NCBI RefSeq assembly: GCF_003286915.1
Contig: NZ_QMFY01000003.1
Coordinates: 248,001 to 312,000, forward strand
Length of the DNA: 64,000 nt
Direction of reading: 5' to 3'
Source: Pseudochryseolinea flava
GTDB lineage: Bacteria; Bacteroidota; Bacteroidia; Cytophagales; Cyclobacteriaceae
A program made the translations under genes and the position numbers. The notes below the pieces were generated by a model that saw only the letters and a program-made list of their open reading frames with translations, was not told the DNA's origin and ran no database searches. Below are positions 24,900 to 33,785 of this stretch, in pieces. How positions within the stretch are numbered: the stretch's first letter is position 1; every line of letters begins with the position of its first letter.

Positions 24900-25181
24900 C
24901 TAGAACTTTAGTTGCGTGACCGACGCAGTATAATCTTTAAAGAGTCGTTCGTTAAGGGTATACTTTAAGTTTCTCCCCTCTTTCTCTGGCTCAATCAGAC
25001 CGGATTCGATCAAAATCTTTATGTGATGGCTTATGGAGGGCTGCGTTAAATCAATGAGCCCCTGGATTTCAGAGCATTGCCCGCACCCGCCTTTTTTACT
25101 AATGTGCTGCAAAATCCGCAAACGATTGGCGTCACCCAATGCCTTCGAGATTTTTTCGATTTGTTTCAGACTAAGTGCCAT
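24900..25181 (-). CDS. ArsR-family transcriptional regulator
   Basis: A 93-residue winged-helix repressor. The opening (MALSLKQIEKISKALGDANRLRILQHIS), recognition helix region (DLTQPSISHHIKILIESGLIEP) and wing (KEGRNLKYTLNERLFKDY) are canonical. The C33-G-Q-C36 motif lies before the recognition helix, so inducer sensing may involve metal, arsenical or thiol-reactive compounds. It sits directly upstream of nemA-doxX, which it probably represses. A perfect 9-bp inverted repeat overlaps its own leader, suggesting autoregulation. Confidence 0.92.
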   Translation of the reverse strand: MALSLKQIEKISKALGDANRLRILQHISKKGGCGQCSEIQGLIDLTQPSISHHIKILIESGLIEPEKEGRNLKYTLNERLFKDYTASVTQLKF

Positions 25182-25183
25182 GA

Positions 25184-25219
25184 TATTGTTCCGTAAAGAT
25201 ATTCAGACTGGGAACAATA
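25184..25219. promoter_or_regulatory. Inverted repeat in the arsR promoter/leader
   Basis: TATTGTTCC (25184-25192) and GGAACAATA (25211-25219) are perfect 9-bp arms 18 bases apart, beginning three bases before the arsR start codon. It differs in sequence from the A/T-rich sites upstream of nemA. Confidence 0.5.
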
Positions 25220-25264
25220 CGCGCGTTCGGAGCGAAAAGTTTCAACATCTCAAGATAGCGATGT

Positions 25265-26179
25265 CTAACAGCTGATAAACAGCAAGCTTTTCGTAATCAC
25301 ATCTTCATCCTTTAGAATGCGAACGTGTCCCAACCTTTCTGTAATTAATATCGAGGCGTCGGGATAGCTGTCCTTTAACGACAAAGCGTTCTCGACAGGA
25401 GCCTCGCGATCGTGCGTGTCGTGGACAATGAGCCAGCGCAATCCTGGATTTAGCTGTTGAACAAAGTGAGACGCCATAAATTCATCAAAGGGCTTATGCA
25501 AACGACTTTTAATGTATCGTTGTAAAGCTTCGCTCAATGATGACGACGCACCCAACCGCGTTGAAAACTCTTTAATGATTTGATCACCACTGGTAGGTGT
25601 CGACAACGTCACGAGTCTCGAAACATCCATTCCTTCCGTGATAGCATAAAGACAAGCGGCACCATCCAATGAATGGGCAATCACGGCATGCGGCTTGCCA
25701 AACACCTGGCGCAGCGCCAATAACGTGTTCTTAAAATCAATAATTGTAGTCTTTTTGCCTTTTGTTAAACCATGAGCAGGTGCATCGAAAGCTACTACTT
25801 GATAACCCGCATTCGTAAAAAAAGGAATAAAGGTTTTGAATTGCGCGCTGCGCCCAGCCCAACCGTGCACAAAAAATACAACTGGACCTTGCGTTCCCCA
25901 TTTGTAGCACCTAACCCTGTTGTCCCATACCGAGAGTTCAAAGCGTTCTGCTTCCTCAATGAACTTTAATTCATTTGCTGGTATCGGGAAACGCGGCGGA
26001 GAGAAAAATAAATTGATAAACCACTTTTCTGCAATGCGTGGCGCCAGCTTTTCAACACGCGGAAATATCCACTGAATCGTACGCAGTGCTAATGGTATGT
26101 TCGGTTTTTTTGACTTCTTGAGTACCGAATTCTCATGTGCAACGTCAACTGACTTCAATACGGTTTCCGATTCCATCAC
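25265..26179 (-). CDS. Alpha/beta-hydrolase-fold protein with an altered nucleophile elbow
   Basis: A 304-residue protein. The core shows GPVVFFVHGWAGRSAQFKTFIPFF (oxyanion segment), GYQVVAFDAPAHGLTKG, the nucleophile region VIAHSLDGAACLYA, the acid region LIVHDTHDREAP and the histidine region ITERLGHVRIL. The nucleophile elbow is normally G-x-S-x-G; here it reads A-H-S-L-D, so both glycines are replaced, although the Ser-Asp-His set is still present. A ~75-residue N-terminal extension precedes the fold. It overlaps the upstream secreted-protein gene by four bases, so the two form an operon probably controlled by the divergent MerR. Confidence 0.88.
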   Translation of the reverse strand: MMESETVLKSVDVAHENSVLKKSKKPNIPLALRTIQWIFPRVEKLAPRIAEKWFINLFFSPPRFPIPANELKFIEEAERFELSVWDNRVRCYKWGTQGPVVFFVHGWAGRSAQFKTFIPFFTNAGYQVVAFDAPAHGLTKGKKTTIIDFKNTLLALRQVFGKPHAVIAHSLDGAACLYAITEGMDVSRLVTLSTPTSGDQIIKEFSTRLGASSSLSEALQRYIKSRLHKPFDEFMASHFVQQLNPGLRWLIVHDTHDREAPVENALSLKDSYPDASILITERLGHVRILKDEDVITKSLLFISC

Positions 26180-26550
26180 TCAAGCACGATTAGTTTCACA
26201 ATGATTCCCTTTGTTCTGTTATTGATTGTACAATTCAATACGAGATTGTACGTACCAGGTGTGGCACCCTCAGATACTACAATGGCCGCTGTCGCGCTGT
26301 TCACATCACCCATAGTTGGATTGAACGAAACGACAACTCCAGCTGGCAATCCAGACCCGACGGTAAGTTTCATTTCACTATGCTCATACTTTTTTGATCG
26401 CGCGATGCTCAGATCAAGATTACTTGATCCTCCCCTGTTAAGTTCTGCACGTGAACTCTTGGCTTGAAAAACAAATTCATTCTTTGACGACTGTGCTGAT
26501 ACATTCATGGCAGTCATGAAAACGAACAACATCATAAGGAGATTTTTCAT
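26176..26550 (-). CDS. Secreted Ig-like-domain protein
   Basis: The ATG at 26550 opens a signal peptide (MKNLLMMLFVFMTAMNVSAQ), so it is preferred over the in-frame ATG at 26598, which would lie inside the MerR-type operator. The ~105-residue mature part is all-beta: LDLSIARSKKYEHSEMKLTVG, LPAGVVVSFNPTMGDVNSATAAIVVSEGATPGTYNLVLNCTINN, GIIVKLIVLE, resembling NEW3/BACON-type Ig folds. The function is unknown. Its stop overlaps the start of the hydrolase gene (ATGA). A 14-bp palindrome lies 28 bases upstream. Confidence 0.78.
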   Translation of the reverse strand: MKNLLMMLFVFMTAMNVSAQSSKNEFVFQAKSSRAELNRGGSSNLDLSIARSKKYEHSEMKLTVGSGLPAGVVVSFNPTMGDVNSATAAIVVSEGATPGTYNLVLNCTINNRTKGIIVKLIVLE

Positions 26551-26577
26551 AAGTTTTTTTTCCACCAATGTAGGGCG

Positions 26578-26591
26578 TAGAGTATAGTCTA
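26578..26591. promoter_or_regulatory. MerR-type operator, copy at the secreted-protein promoter
   Basis: TAGAGTATAGTCTA differs at one position from the perfect palindrome at 26708-26721. It sits 28 bases upstream of the divergent secreted-protein start. Confidence 0.65.
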
Positions 26592-26707
26592 CTGTCAAGT
26601 AGAAATTGAGACAATCTTTTCGATGTTGTACCAGTAATCATGCTGAGGCAAAAAATACTTGGCTTTAGAAAGAAAGAGGGTTAATTTTATTCAAGAAAAC
26701 CAACCGT

Positions 26708-26721
26708 AGAGTATACTCTAT
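26708..26721. promoter_or_regulatory. MerR-type operator, copy at the merR promoter
   Basis: TAGAGTATACTCTA is a perfect 14-bp palindrome 20 bases upstream of the MerR start codon, where an autoregulatory site is expected. Confidence 0.7.
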
Positions 26722-26741
26722 GGTCGTTAAATGATACCACT

Positions 26742-27146
26742 ATGTTAATCGGAGAGCTTTCAGAAAAAACAAAATTGTCGCGGCACACCATCCGGTTCTA
26801 CGAGAAATTAGGATTGATCGAGGTTCCGGAGGATTCACGCAGGGGTAACAATTACAAAGAATATCCGGACGACATTTTGCGAAAAATTGCCGCCATTCAA
26901 GAGATCAAGTCTCGTGGGTTTACACTGAAAGAAGCGAAACGTATTCTAGAATTAATCACGTCCGGCACACTCGACCCTAGCCGAAGTAAGAAATACATAG
27001 AACATAAAGTGTCCTTGATTGATAAGCAAATTCGTGAACTGGAGCAGACGAAAGCAAATTTAATTGAACTCGCTGAAATATGTGGATCAACGTATTGCCC
27101 CGTGAACGAAATTCTTAATGGACCACGGCCTACGATAAAAGACTAA
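26742..27146 (+). CDS. MerR-family transcriptional regulator
   Basis: A 134-residue protein. The winged-helix DNA-binding domain occupies residues 1-70 (MLIGELSEKTKLSRHTIRFYEKLGLI, RRGNNYKEYPDDILRKIAAIQEIKSRGFTLKEAKRIL), then the dimerisation coiled-coil (residues ~80-110). The short C-terminal tail holds C114 and C119 in EICGSTYCPVNE, which could bind a metal or respond to thiol-reactive compounds. It is divergent from the secreted protein-hydrolase operon, with a palindromic site at each promoter. MerR proteins usually twist the promoter spacer to activate the target and regulate themselves. Its 3' end overlaps the convergent M48 gene by 17 bases. Confidence 0.93.
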   Translation: MLIGELSEKTKLSRHTIRFYEKLGLIEVPEDSRRGNNYKEYPDDILRKIAAIQEIKSRGFTLKEAKRILELITSGTLDPSRSKKYIEHKVSLIDKQIRELEQTKANLIELAEICGSTYCPVNEILNGPRPTIKD

Positions 27147-29211
27147 CTTGAACTTGTAGCAAATCTTTCTTGAACTTGAAGCACGATTCCGCTGCTGTTG
27201 TTCTTAATATTTCCAACGCTTCAAAAAGGAGATTTAATGTATACTGATTAAAGTTTGTGCCGTCAAAGTACACATGCTTATTCTCAATATATTTCTTCAC
27301 TGACTCTTGCTCCGCAGCATCGAGGCCTCCCATCAATAGCTCCAATCTCGGTTTTACTTTCTGTTCTGCTATCCGAACTTGATTCATAATAGCATGGGCT
27401 GTTTCAATAGATAGCTGAGAAGTAAATATCGGTGCTATGATCGAAGACAAATCGTCAAACATGGCCACGTCGTTCTTTACTTCATCAGTCATGCGAAAGA
27501 GCGTTTGATAGTCTTGTTTAAATCGCTCATCACTACCGTTCCGTTTTGCACGTGAGAGTGCTAGCGTAAATATTTTTTCATCAGCGCAAACTATCGCCGC
27601 CTCACTTTCCTTCAATTCTTTCCGAACGCGATCAACAATACTTCCCACATCATCCCAAGAATAGCGCATACCTTCAAAGTCGAATGATTTAATTTTTCCG
27701 TTCGACTTCATCACCATGTCAAGGCCTTCTAGGTCACGCGTAATTGACGACACTTTCAAGGGCAACGCGATCACTTCTTTGGTAAGCACGTTGTCGATTG
27801 ATTCCGATTCGATATTAAGATATTTTTTATCAACCAACTCGACATCGAATGAAGCGATGTTCCGTCCATTGTAGTATCCTTGGTAAAACTTATCAAGGCT
27901 ATACTTTTCGGTTATGTCGTCATAGTGCGCAACAAAAGACTTCAGATCTAACGGCTGGGGAGCCGATGAAAAATTTACAGTTTCATAAATTTTGGCAGTC
28001 ATCTCTTGTTGAAGCGCCTCCACGTTTTTGAAGACAACCCACGCGGAATCGTGAACAAACGGAGTTTTAATATTGAGTCGATTAAGATGTTCTTCACGGT
28101 CGTCGGTGCTAGGGTGCGATGCCCACTGATCTTTGATCATCAATCGCTGTTGATTAAAATGCGCGAATGTATTGGCATCAACCTGGGGTAGTCCGTGTAC
28201 CAACGGAATGTTGTGTTCTGTCGAGAATCGTTGCATCACAGCGTGATGTTGCGTGTACATGTTGTCCGCCTTTAAGTTGTCTTTAATCCGGCTGTTATAC
28301 ATTTGCAACAACGTGTTATAGCATGAGTCCGCTACTTCCATTCGACGCAATGATGTAACGAGGTGATCAGATCCGCTTACATACGCGGCAACAGCATCGG
28401 CATGGAATTCCATTTGTCGGGAGAGACTCATATAACGTTTATTCATGAATTCATATACACCTCTCAAAATCCATTGGATGCCACGCACGATCGCTCCGGT
28501 GATGCTTGCAAAAATGGCAAAGTAGTCGCTGACGTTCGCCCATCCTTCTAATGTCTTTCCGTAGCTCTCGTTGTCGTAAAGTAGGTTGTAAATTACCCGG
28601 TTCACATTGTACACATAACTTCCGAGCTTCATGCTTCGCTGAGAGAAGTGCCCAAATTCGTGTGCAAGTATTGCTTTGAACTCACCGACATTAACCGAAT
28701 TGACCAGGCCAAGACCGATTTGCAAATTCTTTCGAACCGGTAAGAACATACTCCAGAATCCGGAGTCATAAAACACGCATGCGTTTACTTCCGGTGAAAG
28801 GTAAATTCGTTTTGGAAACGGGGCTTGTGTATCCTCTGTAAGCTTTCGTATAAAAGCAAACAGCACGGGCTGATCTTGCTCTGTAATTTCGATGAGTCCA
28901 GAGCGATCTACTTTATTGGTTTTAAAGATAAATTTCACAAGAAAGTATATCACCATGATACCCAGGCCGCAAAGTCCAAGGCCAAGCATGAGCGTAATAA
29001 ATTTCGGAAACGCGGTGACCAACATAATGCCACCATAGCCACACAGCAAGGCTAGTAGTGTAGCACCGACAACCAATAAAAAGTAAACGATGATAAAGAG
29101 GAAGATGGCGCCAGTAACATTAAAGACTTCTTTTTTAAATTCTGGAGATGGTCGAATCGCAGAATCGTCGTTGATAACTGGGCTCGCAGGATAGTGTAGC
29201 AATTGTGACAT
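27130..29211 (-). CDS. M48-family membrane metalloprotease
   Basis: The start is placed at the ATG at 29211 (MSQLLHYP); an in-frame ATG at 29232 is less likely. The protein is 693 residues. Two or three helices near the N-terminus (VTGAIFLFIIVYFLLVVGATLLALLC, LMLGLGLCGLGIMVIYFLVKFIF) anchor it. The zinc site is HEFGH (about residues 184-188) in LAHEFGHFSQRSMKLG, with the downstream glutamate in QMEFHADAVAAYV. A ~420-residue C-terminal domain has no obvious catalytic motif. It is related to HtpX/Ste24-type proteases in the active-site region but is much longer. It probably cleaves membrane or envelope proteins. Confidence 0.9.
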   Translation of the reverse strand: MSQLLHYPASPVINDDSAIRPSPEFKKEVFNVTGAIFLFIIVYFLLVVGATLLALLCGYGGIMLVTAFPKFITLMLGLGLCGLGIMVIYFLVKFIFKTNKVDRSGLIEITEQDQPVLFAFIRKLTEDTQAPFPKRIYLSPEVNACVFYDSGFWSMFLPVRKNLQIGLGLVNSVNVGEFKAILAHEFGHFSQRSMKLGSYVYNVNRVIYNLLYDNESYGKTLEGWANVSDYFAIFASITGAIVRGIQWILRGVYEFMNKRYMSLSRQMEFHADAVAAYVSGSDHLVTSLRRMEVADSCYNTLLQMYNSRIKDNLKADNMYTQHHAVMQRFSTEHNIPLVHGLPQVDANTFAHFNQQRLMIKDQWASHPSTDDREEHLNRLNIKTPFVHDSAWVVFKNVEALQQEMTAKIYETVNFSSAPQPLDLKSFVAHYDDITEKYSLDKFYQGYYNGRNIASFDVELVDKKYLNIESESIDNVLTKEVIALPLKVSSITRDLEGLDMVMKSNGKIKSFDFEGMRYSWDDVGSIVDRVRKELKESEAAIVCADEKIFTLALSRAKRNGSDERFKQDYQTLFRMTDEVKNDVAMFDDLSSIIAPIFTSQLSIETAHAIMNQVRIAEQKVKPRLELLMGGLDAAEQESVKKYIENKHVYFDGTNFNQYTLNLLFEALEILRTTAAESCFKFKKDLLQVQVSLLS

Positions 29212-29491
29212 CCGGGTTGGGGCAAGCTGCAAGATAATTAAATTTCAAAATGAGCAGCCAGCAGCTTTTATCTATTTTATCGATGGTCGATCGTTATGCT
29301 AATTCTATTGAAAGCCTACAGGGTATTCAAAGCCGCGCAATCCATACGTTCATCGACCATAACATGCGATGGACTTCCGTTCTTTGTACTTTAAATTTGG
29401 AACCTCACTACCTAAAATCAAGTTAATGATTGAACATACATTGTAGATTATACATCAAACAACAGCGTTAACGAAACAAAGAAAACGACGG

Positions 29492-32005
29492 ATGATGCGA
29501 AAGATATTATGTTACGCCCTCCTGATGAGTTGGTATAGTGTCGTTGGGCAGGAGATTCAACGTGGCGATACAGCGAGATTACAATCCAAAGACACAGCTA
29601 TTCAAGTTGTGCCTCAGAAGAAATACATTGCCTCCTATCGGCCGGATACGACGAAGCGTGAGGCGCCCAGTTCAGTGCCCGCTGGTAATGATCAATTGTC
29701 GGCACCAAGCACTTATGCCAAACTGATCAAGCCGCACGCATTGACAAGAAAAGGTTTGTTTACCGTTCATCGCGTAGATGACAACTATTATTTTGAGATC
29801 CCTGACAGTCTGCTCGGCCGTGATTTGCTTGTGGTTACGCGGATTGCACAAGGCGCTGCAGGTGTTCGACCTGAATATACCGGATATGCTGGCGATCAGG
29901 TGGGCAGCACAATTATCCGCTTCGAGCGTGGTCCGAATCATAAATTGTTTTTGAGACGAATCACATATGAGGAAAATCCTGGCGACAGTACGAATGCCAT
30001 GTTCCACGCTGTTGTTCGCTCCAATCTTCAACCACTTGTCGCCGCGTTCGGTGTAGGGGCATACGCGCTCAATCTTCGTGGCAGTGTAATCGATATCACC
30101 GACTACATCAATGGCGACAACGACATCTTGTTCTTCAACTCAACAGCAAGAAAAACGATGCGGGTCGGCAGCATGCAATCGAACATGTGTTATATCAAAG
30201 ACATCAATTCCTTCCCGCTTAATTTAGAAATCAGAACAATTAAAACGTATACACAAACATCGAGTGATAATAACTTTACGCTTGAGTTGAATACCTCGAT
30301 CGTTCTGCTTCCGAAGAAACCGATGCGCAAGAGATTTGCAGATCGACGCGTGGGATATTTTACGGAACGCTACGTCGATTACGACGCAAATCCACAAGGT
30401 GTTAAGACAGTTAATTACATCAAGCGCTGGCGATTGGAGCCAAAGCCCCAAGACATGGCGAAATATAAAAGCGGCGAATTGGTGGAACCACAAAAGCCAA
30501 TCATCTATTACATCGACCCTGCAACACCTAAGAAGTGGGTTCCTTATTTAATGCAAGGTGTAATGGATTGGCAGAAGGCATTCGAGAAGGCAGGATTCAA
30601 GAACGCGATCTTGGCGAAAGAAGCACCTGACCCGCGCGAGCAACCCAACTGGAGTTTGGAAGATTCGCGACATTCTGCAATTGTGTATAAGCCTTCATCA
30701 TTTGCCAATGCCGCCGGCCCTATCATCACCGATCCGCGTAGTGGCGAAATATTGGAAAGCCATATAAACTGGTATCATAACCTGATGTCTATTCTCCGCG
30801 AATGGTACATGGTGCAATGTGGTACGACAGATCCACGCGCACAAAAAATGAAATTCGATGATGCATTGATGGGACAACTTATCCGATCTGTCTGCGCGCA
30901 TGAAGTCGGGCATTCATTAGGACTCACGCACAATTTCGGCAGTAGTTCAACAGTGCCTGTTGAAAAACTTCGCGACCGTGAGTGGCTTGCAGTACACGGT
31001 CATACGCCGTCCATTATGGACTACTCACGCTTCAATTACGTGGCGCAGCCAGAAGACAGTGTCGGTGAAGCAGGTTTGATTTCTCGCATCGGTGACTACG
31101 ATTGTTGGGCGATCGAGTATGGTTATAGACTTCTTCCAGAAATAAAATCCGAAGAGAATGAGATACCTTTTCTCAACGGTTGGATCATGGACAAGATGAA
31201 AGACAAAAGACTTTGGTTTGGTTCTGAATTTACAATCGATGATCCACGCATTCAAACGGAAGATCTTGGAGACAATGCGATGAAGGCTGGTGATTACGGA
31301 ATAAAAAACTTACAACGCATTGTGCCGCGATTAATTCATTGGACATACGAACCAAACGAAGGTTATCGAAATTTAAAGCAACTGTATGCAGGGGTGATCA
31401 ACCAATACAATTTCTATTTAGGCCACGTCATCACATACATCGGCGGAACATTTGAAACGGTAAAAACGGCAGAGCAAGTGGGGCCAGTGTACTCGCCGGT
31501 ACCAGGTTCTCTTCAGCGCGAGGCCGTGCAATTTTTATCGAGACATGTTTTTCAAACGCCAACATGGTTATTGGATACCGCACTGCTTTCGCGCACAGGA
31601 CAATCACCGGAGCAAATCGTGACTGACGCTCATCGTATGGCATTGAATAATATTCTGAGCAATACGACCCTTAATAAACTTCAAGAGTCAGAAGCGATGT
31701 ATGGGCTAAAGGCATATCGATTTTTAGATTTGTTGGATGACGTAGACAAAGAGATATGGACAGAGCTTAACACATACGCATCCATTTCAATTTACCGGAG
31801 AAATTTACAGCGACATTACATTGAACGCCTTCTTGAGCTGGCAACGCCACGCAGCGGTTGGGACACGCGAGATGTGGGGCCAGTGGTCGCGAACAAGCTA
31901 GCCGAGATCGATCTGCGAATTGACAAGGCTTTGACCAAAACAAAAGACGCAATGACTGTATATCACCTCCGCTACATTCAAGACAAAATAAAAGCAACTA
32001 AGTAA
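29492..32005 (+). CDS. Secreted zinc-dependent metalloprotease (DUF5117/DUF5118/DUF4953 type)
   Basis: An 837-residue protein with a signal peptide (ending SVVGQ). The N-terminal DUF5118-like and DUF5117-like regions (LFTVHRVDDNYYFEIPDSLLGRDLLVVTRIAQG, GSTIIRFERGPNHKLFLR) precede the catalytic gluzincin/metzincin-type motif HEVGHSLGLTHNF, H470-E471-H474 with the third ligand in the GLTHNF segment, followed by PSIMDYSRFNYVAQPED (Met-turn-like). This is a common periplasmic/outer-membrane protease family of Bacteroidota with unknown substrates. It is divergent from the M48 gene across a 280-bp intergenic region. Confidence 0.93.
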   Translation: MMRKILCYALLMSWYSVVGQEIQRGDTARLQSKDTAIQVVPQKKYIASYRPDTTKREAPSSVPAGNDQLSAPSTYAKLIKPHALTRKGLFTVHRVDDNYYFEIPDSLLGRDLLVVTRIAQGAAGVRPEYTGYAGDQVGSTIIRFERGPNHKLFLRRITYEENPGDSTNAMFHAVVRSNLQPLVAAFGVGAYALNLRGSVIDITDYINGDNDILFFNSTARKTMRVGSMQSNMCYIKDINSFPLNLEIRTIKTYTQTSSDNNFTLELNTSIVLLPKKPMRKRFADRRVGYFTERYVDYDANPQGVKTVNYIKRWRLEPKPQDMAKYKSGELVEPQKPIIYYIDPATPKKWVPYLMQGVMDWQKAFEKAGFKNAILAKEAPDPREQPNWSLEDSRHSAIVYKPSSFANAAGPIITDPRSGEILESHINWYHNLMSILREWYMVQCGTTDPRAQKMKFDDALMGQLIRSVCAHEVGHSLGLTHNFGSSSTVPVEKLRDREWLAVHGHTPSIMDYSRFNYVAQPEDSVGEAGLISRIGDYDCWAIEYGYRLLPEIKSEENEIPFLNGWIMDKMKDKRLWFGSEFTIDDPRIQTEDLGDNAMKAGDYGIKNLQRIVPRLIHWTYEPNEGYRNLKQLYAGVINQYNFYLGHVITYIGGTFETVKTAEQVGPVYSPVPGSLQREAVQFLSRHVFQTPTWLLDTALLSRTGQSPEQIVTDAHRMALNNILSNTTLNKLQESEAMYGLKAYRFLDLLDDVDKEIWTELNTYASISIYRRNLQRHYIERLLELATPRSGWDTRDVGPVVANKLAEIDLRIDKALTKTKDAMTVYHLRYIQDKIKATK

Positions 32006-32096
32006 TTTTGCGTAGGCGGGGTAAAAAAACATTATCAACCCGGATTCTTACCCTTTGAGTGCCCCACGAATTTTACCTATTTTAATTGCCGTTACA

Positions 32097-32318
32097 ATGT
32101 TAGGCTATGTTGATTTTATATTGCGTCGACGCATGGAAAATGAAAAACTCGAGTTCTTTAATCTTGATGAAATTGATCGTAAAGTGTTTTTATGGCTTCT
32201 CGATCATGTACCTCAAAAATCCATTATGGCTTGGATTGAATACGTCTCCGAAGAATATCACCGTACACGATCCGTTCAGATTGATGGCGAACGTATGTAC
32301 TCCGAAATGAAAAATTGA
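32097..32318 (+). CDS. Small hypothetical protein
   Basis: A 73-residue frame (MLGYVDFILRRRMENEKLEFF...IDGERMYSEMKN), charged and probably helical, with no signal peptide. The start is uncertain: an ATG at 32133 (MENEKLEFFNLDE) or a TTG at 32055 would also keep the frame. There is no family recognition. It lies alone between the metalloprotease and msrB. Confidence 0.45.
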   Translation: MLGYVDFILRRRMENEKLEFFNLDEIDRKVFLWLLDHVPQKSIMAWIEYVSEEYHRTRSVQIDGERMYSEMKN

Positions 32319-32432
32319 AATCCGACACTCATCACTTTTCGTATCTACATAAACGGTGCACGAAACGCGCCAAGGGAATTTACTGGCGAATACTTTTGTT
32401 ATGCCATCGTAGCCCACAAACCAATAAAAATT

Positions 32433-32924
32433 ATGCGCTCATTTATAATCGCCCTTTTGGGTATTGTCCTCTTAAGTTGTAACCAATCAACAAGTCAAAC
32501 CCCGAACTCATCGGTTCATGTTACCGACACGGTAACAAAAATCAATCGGACGGAAGCCGAATGGAAGGCGTTACTCACCCCTACACAATACCACATTCTA
32601 CGTGAGAAGGGAACTGACCGACCGTTTACAGGCACCTTCACATATCATAAAGACAAAGGTGTATACACTTGTGCTGCATGCGGTAATGAGCTTTTCACTT
32701 CCGATATGAAATTCGATTCAGAATGTGGTTGGCCAAGCTTCGACAAAGAAATTGCAGGTGGTAAAATAAAAACTGCAGTAGACAAGAGCCATGGCATGAC
32801 ACGAATTGAGATTATGTGCGCAAAATGTGGATCTCATCTCGGTCACCTTTTCGATGATGGTCCTACATTGACCGGAAAACGCTATTGTGTAAACTCTACT
32901 TCACTCGGATTTCAAAAGCAATAG
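32433..32924 (+). CDS. msrB: Lipoprotein peptide-methionine (R)-S-oxide reductase
   Basis: A 163-residue protein that reduces methionine-R-sulfoxide in oxidised proteins. The lipobox LLSC near residue 16 predicts a periplasmic lipoprotein form. The MsrB domain has zinc cysteines CAAC and CAKC, the segment ECGWPSFDKEI, the catalytic histidine region GHLFDDGP and the catalytic cysteine C152 in RYCVNSTSLGF. A TAnnTTTG match (TACTTTTG, 32391-32398) lies 35 bases upstream. It is convergent with the outer-membrane protein gene, which ends one base after its stop. Confidence 0.95.
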   Translation: MRSFIIALLGIVLLSCNQSTSQTPNSSVHVTDTVTKINRTEAEWKALLTPTQYHILREKGTDRPFTGTFTYHKDKGVYTCAACGNELFTSDMKFDSECGWPSFDKEIAGGKIKTAVDKSHGMTRIEIMCAKCGSHLGHLFDDGPTLTGKRYCVNSTSLGFQKQ

Positions 32925-33662
32925 TTAGAAATATTTCTCGATGGTAAGTCCATAGTTCAGCAGTAAGTTTTCCCGGTTTGTAAGGGAGATTTTATTGTAC
33001 ACGAGCGAAGTAGTAAAACTTAGCCACCGTAGTAATTTCACAGACACATTGGTGTTACTCTTCACAATGTAATCCTTGCGATCGTTCAACGCGTGCTGTA
33101 AAAAATCAGAACCGTCGATTGTTACACGGTTCTTAATTACCCACCGAAATTTGATGCGAAAAGAATTACGCGCGGTTTCATAGTCATTATCAATTCCTTC
33201 GGGCGTTTGATACAAATCACTATGCTCATATAAAATACCATCGCTGACTATAAAAACTACATTAGGTCGGTCAACAATGTTGTAGCCAATACCAAGACCT
33301 GTTTGAACACGTGCATTAATTTTCAAAGAGAAACTTGACTCATACGACGCAAGTCCCCATGTATAAAATCGCGCAGGCTGGCGGCGTTCATAAATATTAA
33401 AGTCCAACGCAGCGATTATATCATTGTTGGTCCGGCTTTCATTCTGTTTACCATAGATCCACAACGCAGAAGAATTCGCTGATATCCTTTTTTTACTGAT
33501 GCTAAATCGTAGATTATTGTTAAGCACATAAGAGCGGCCGTCGTTCGTTTTGTTGACAATTCCGGTGGCCGTATAGTTCAGATAGTAGTTCGTAGAATCA
33601 TTAAACTGTGCCCTGCACGTGAAGCTTGCCAGCAGACAAAAAATAGTAAGGTATAGTTTCAT
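32925..33662 (-). CDS. DUF481-like outer-membrane protein
   Basis: The ATG at 33662 opens a signal peptide (MKLYLTIFCLLASFTCRAQ); the longer frame to 33905 is antisense to the next gene and is rejected. The 245-residue product is rich in amphipathic strands (YYLNYTATGIVNKTNDGRSYVLNNNLRFSI, GLASYESSFSLKINARVQTGLGIGYNIV, FRIKFRWVIKNRVTIDGSDFLQH, YNKISLTNRENLLLNYGLTIEKYF) with a C-terminal aromatic residue, the hallmark of an outer-membrane barrel. The order resembles DUF481 proteins, whose function is unknown. Confidence 0.82.
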   Translation of the reverse strand: MKLYLTIFCLLASFTCRAQFNDSTNYYLNYTATGIVNKTNDGRSYVLNNNLRFSISKKRISANSSALWIYGKQNESRTNNDIIAALDFNIYERRQPARFYTWGLASYESSFSLKINARVQTGLGIGYNIVDRPNVVFIVSDGILYEHSDLYQTPEGIDNDYETARNSFRIKFRWVIKNRVTIDGSDFLQHALNDRKDYIVKSNTNVSVKLLRWLSFTTSLVYNKISLTNRENLLLNYGLTIEKYF

Positions 33663-33785
33663 TATATCGATGCTCGTGCTGCATGTCGAAAATAATGTGC
33701 CGTCAACATGATGAGGCTTTTTCCGGTAGCGCTTTAACTTGAAGTGTTCGAATCTTTTGATACATTCGTTGTTTGACTGTCGCTC

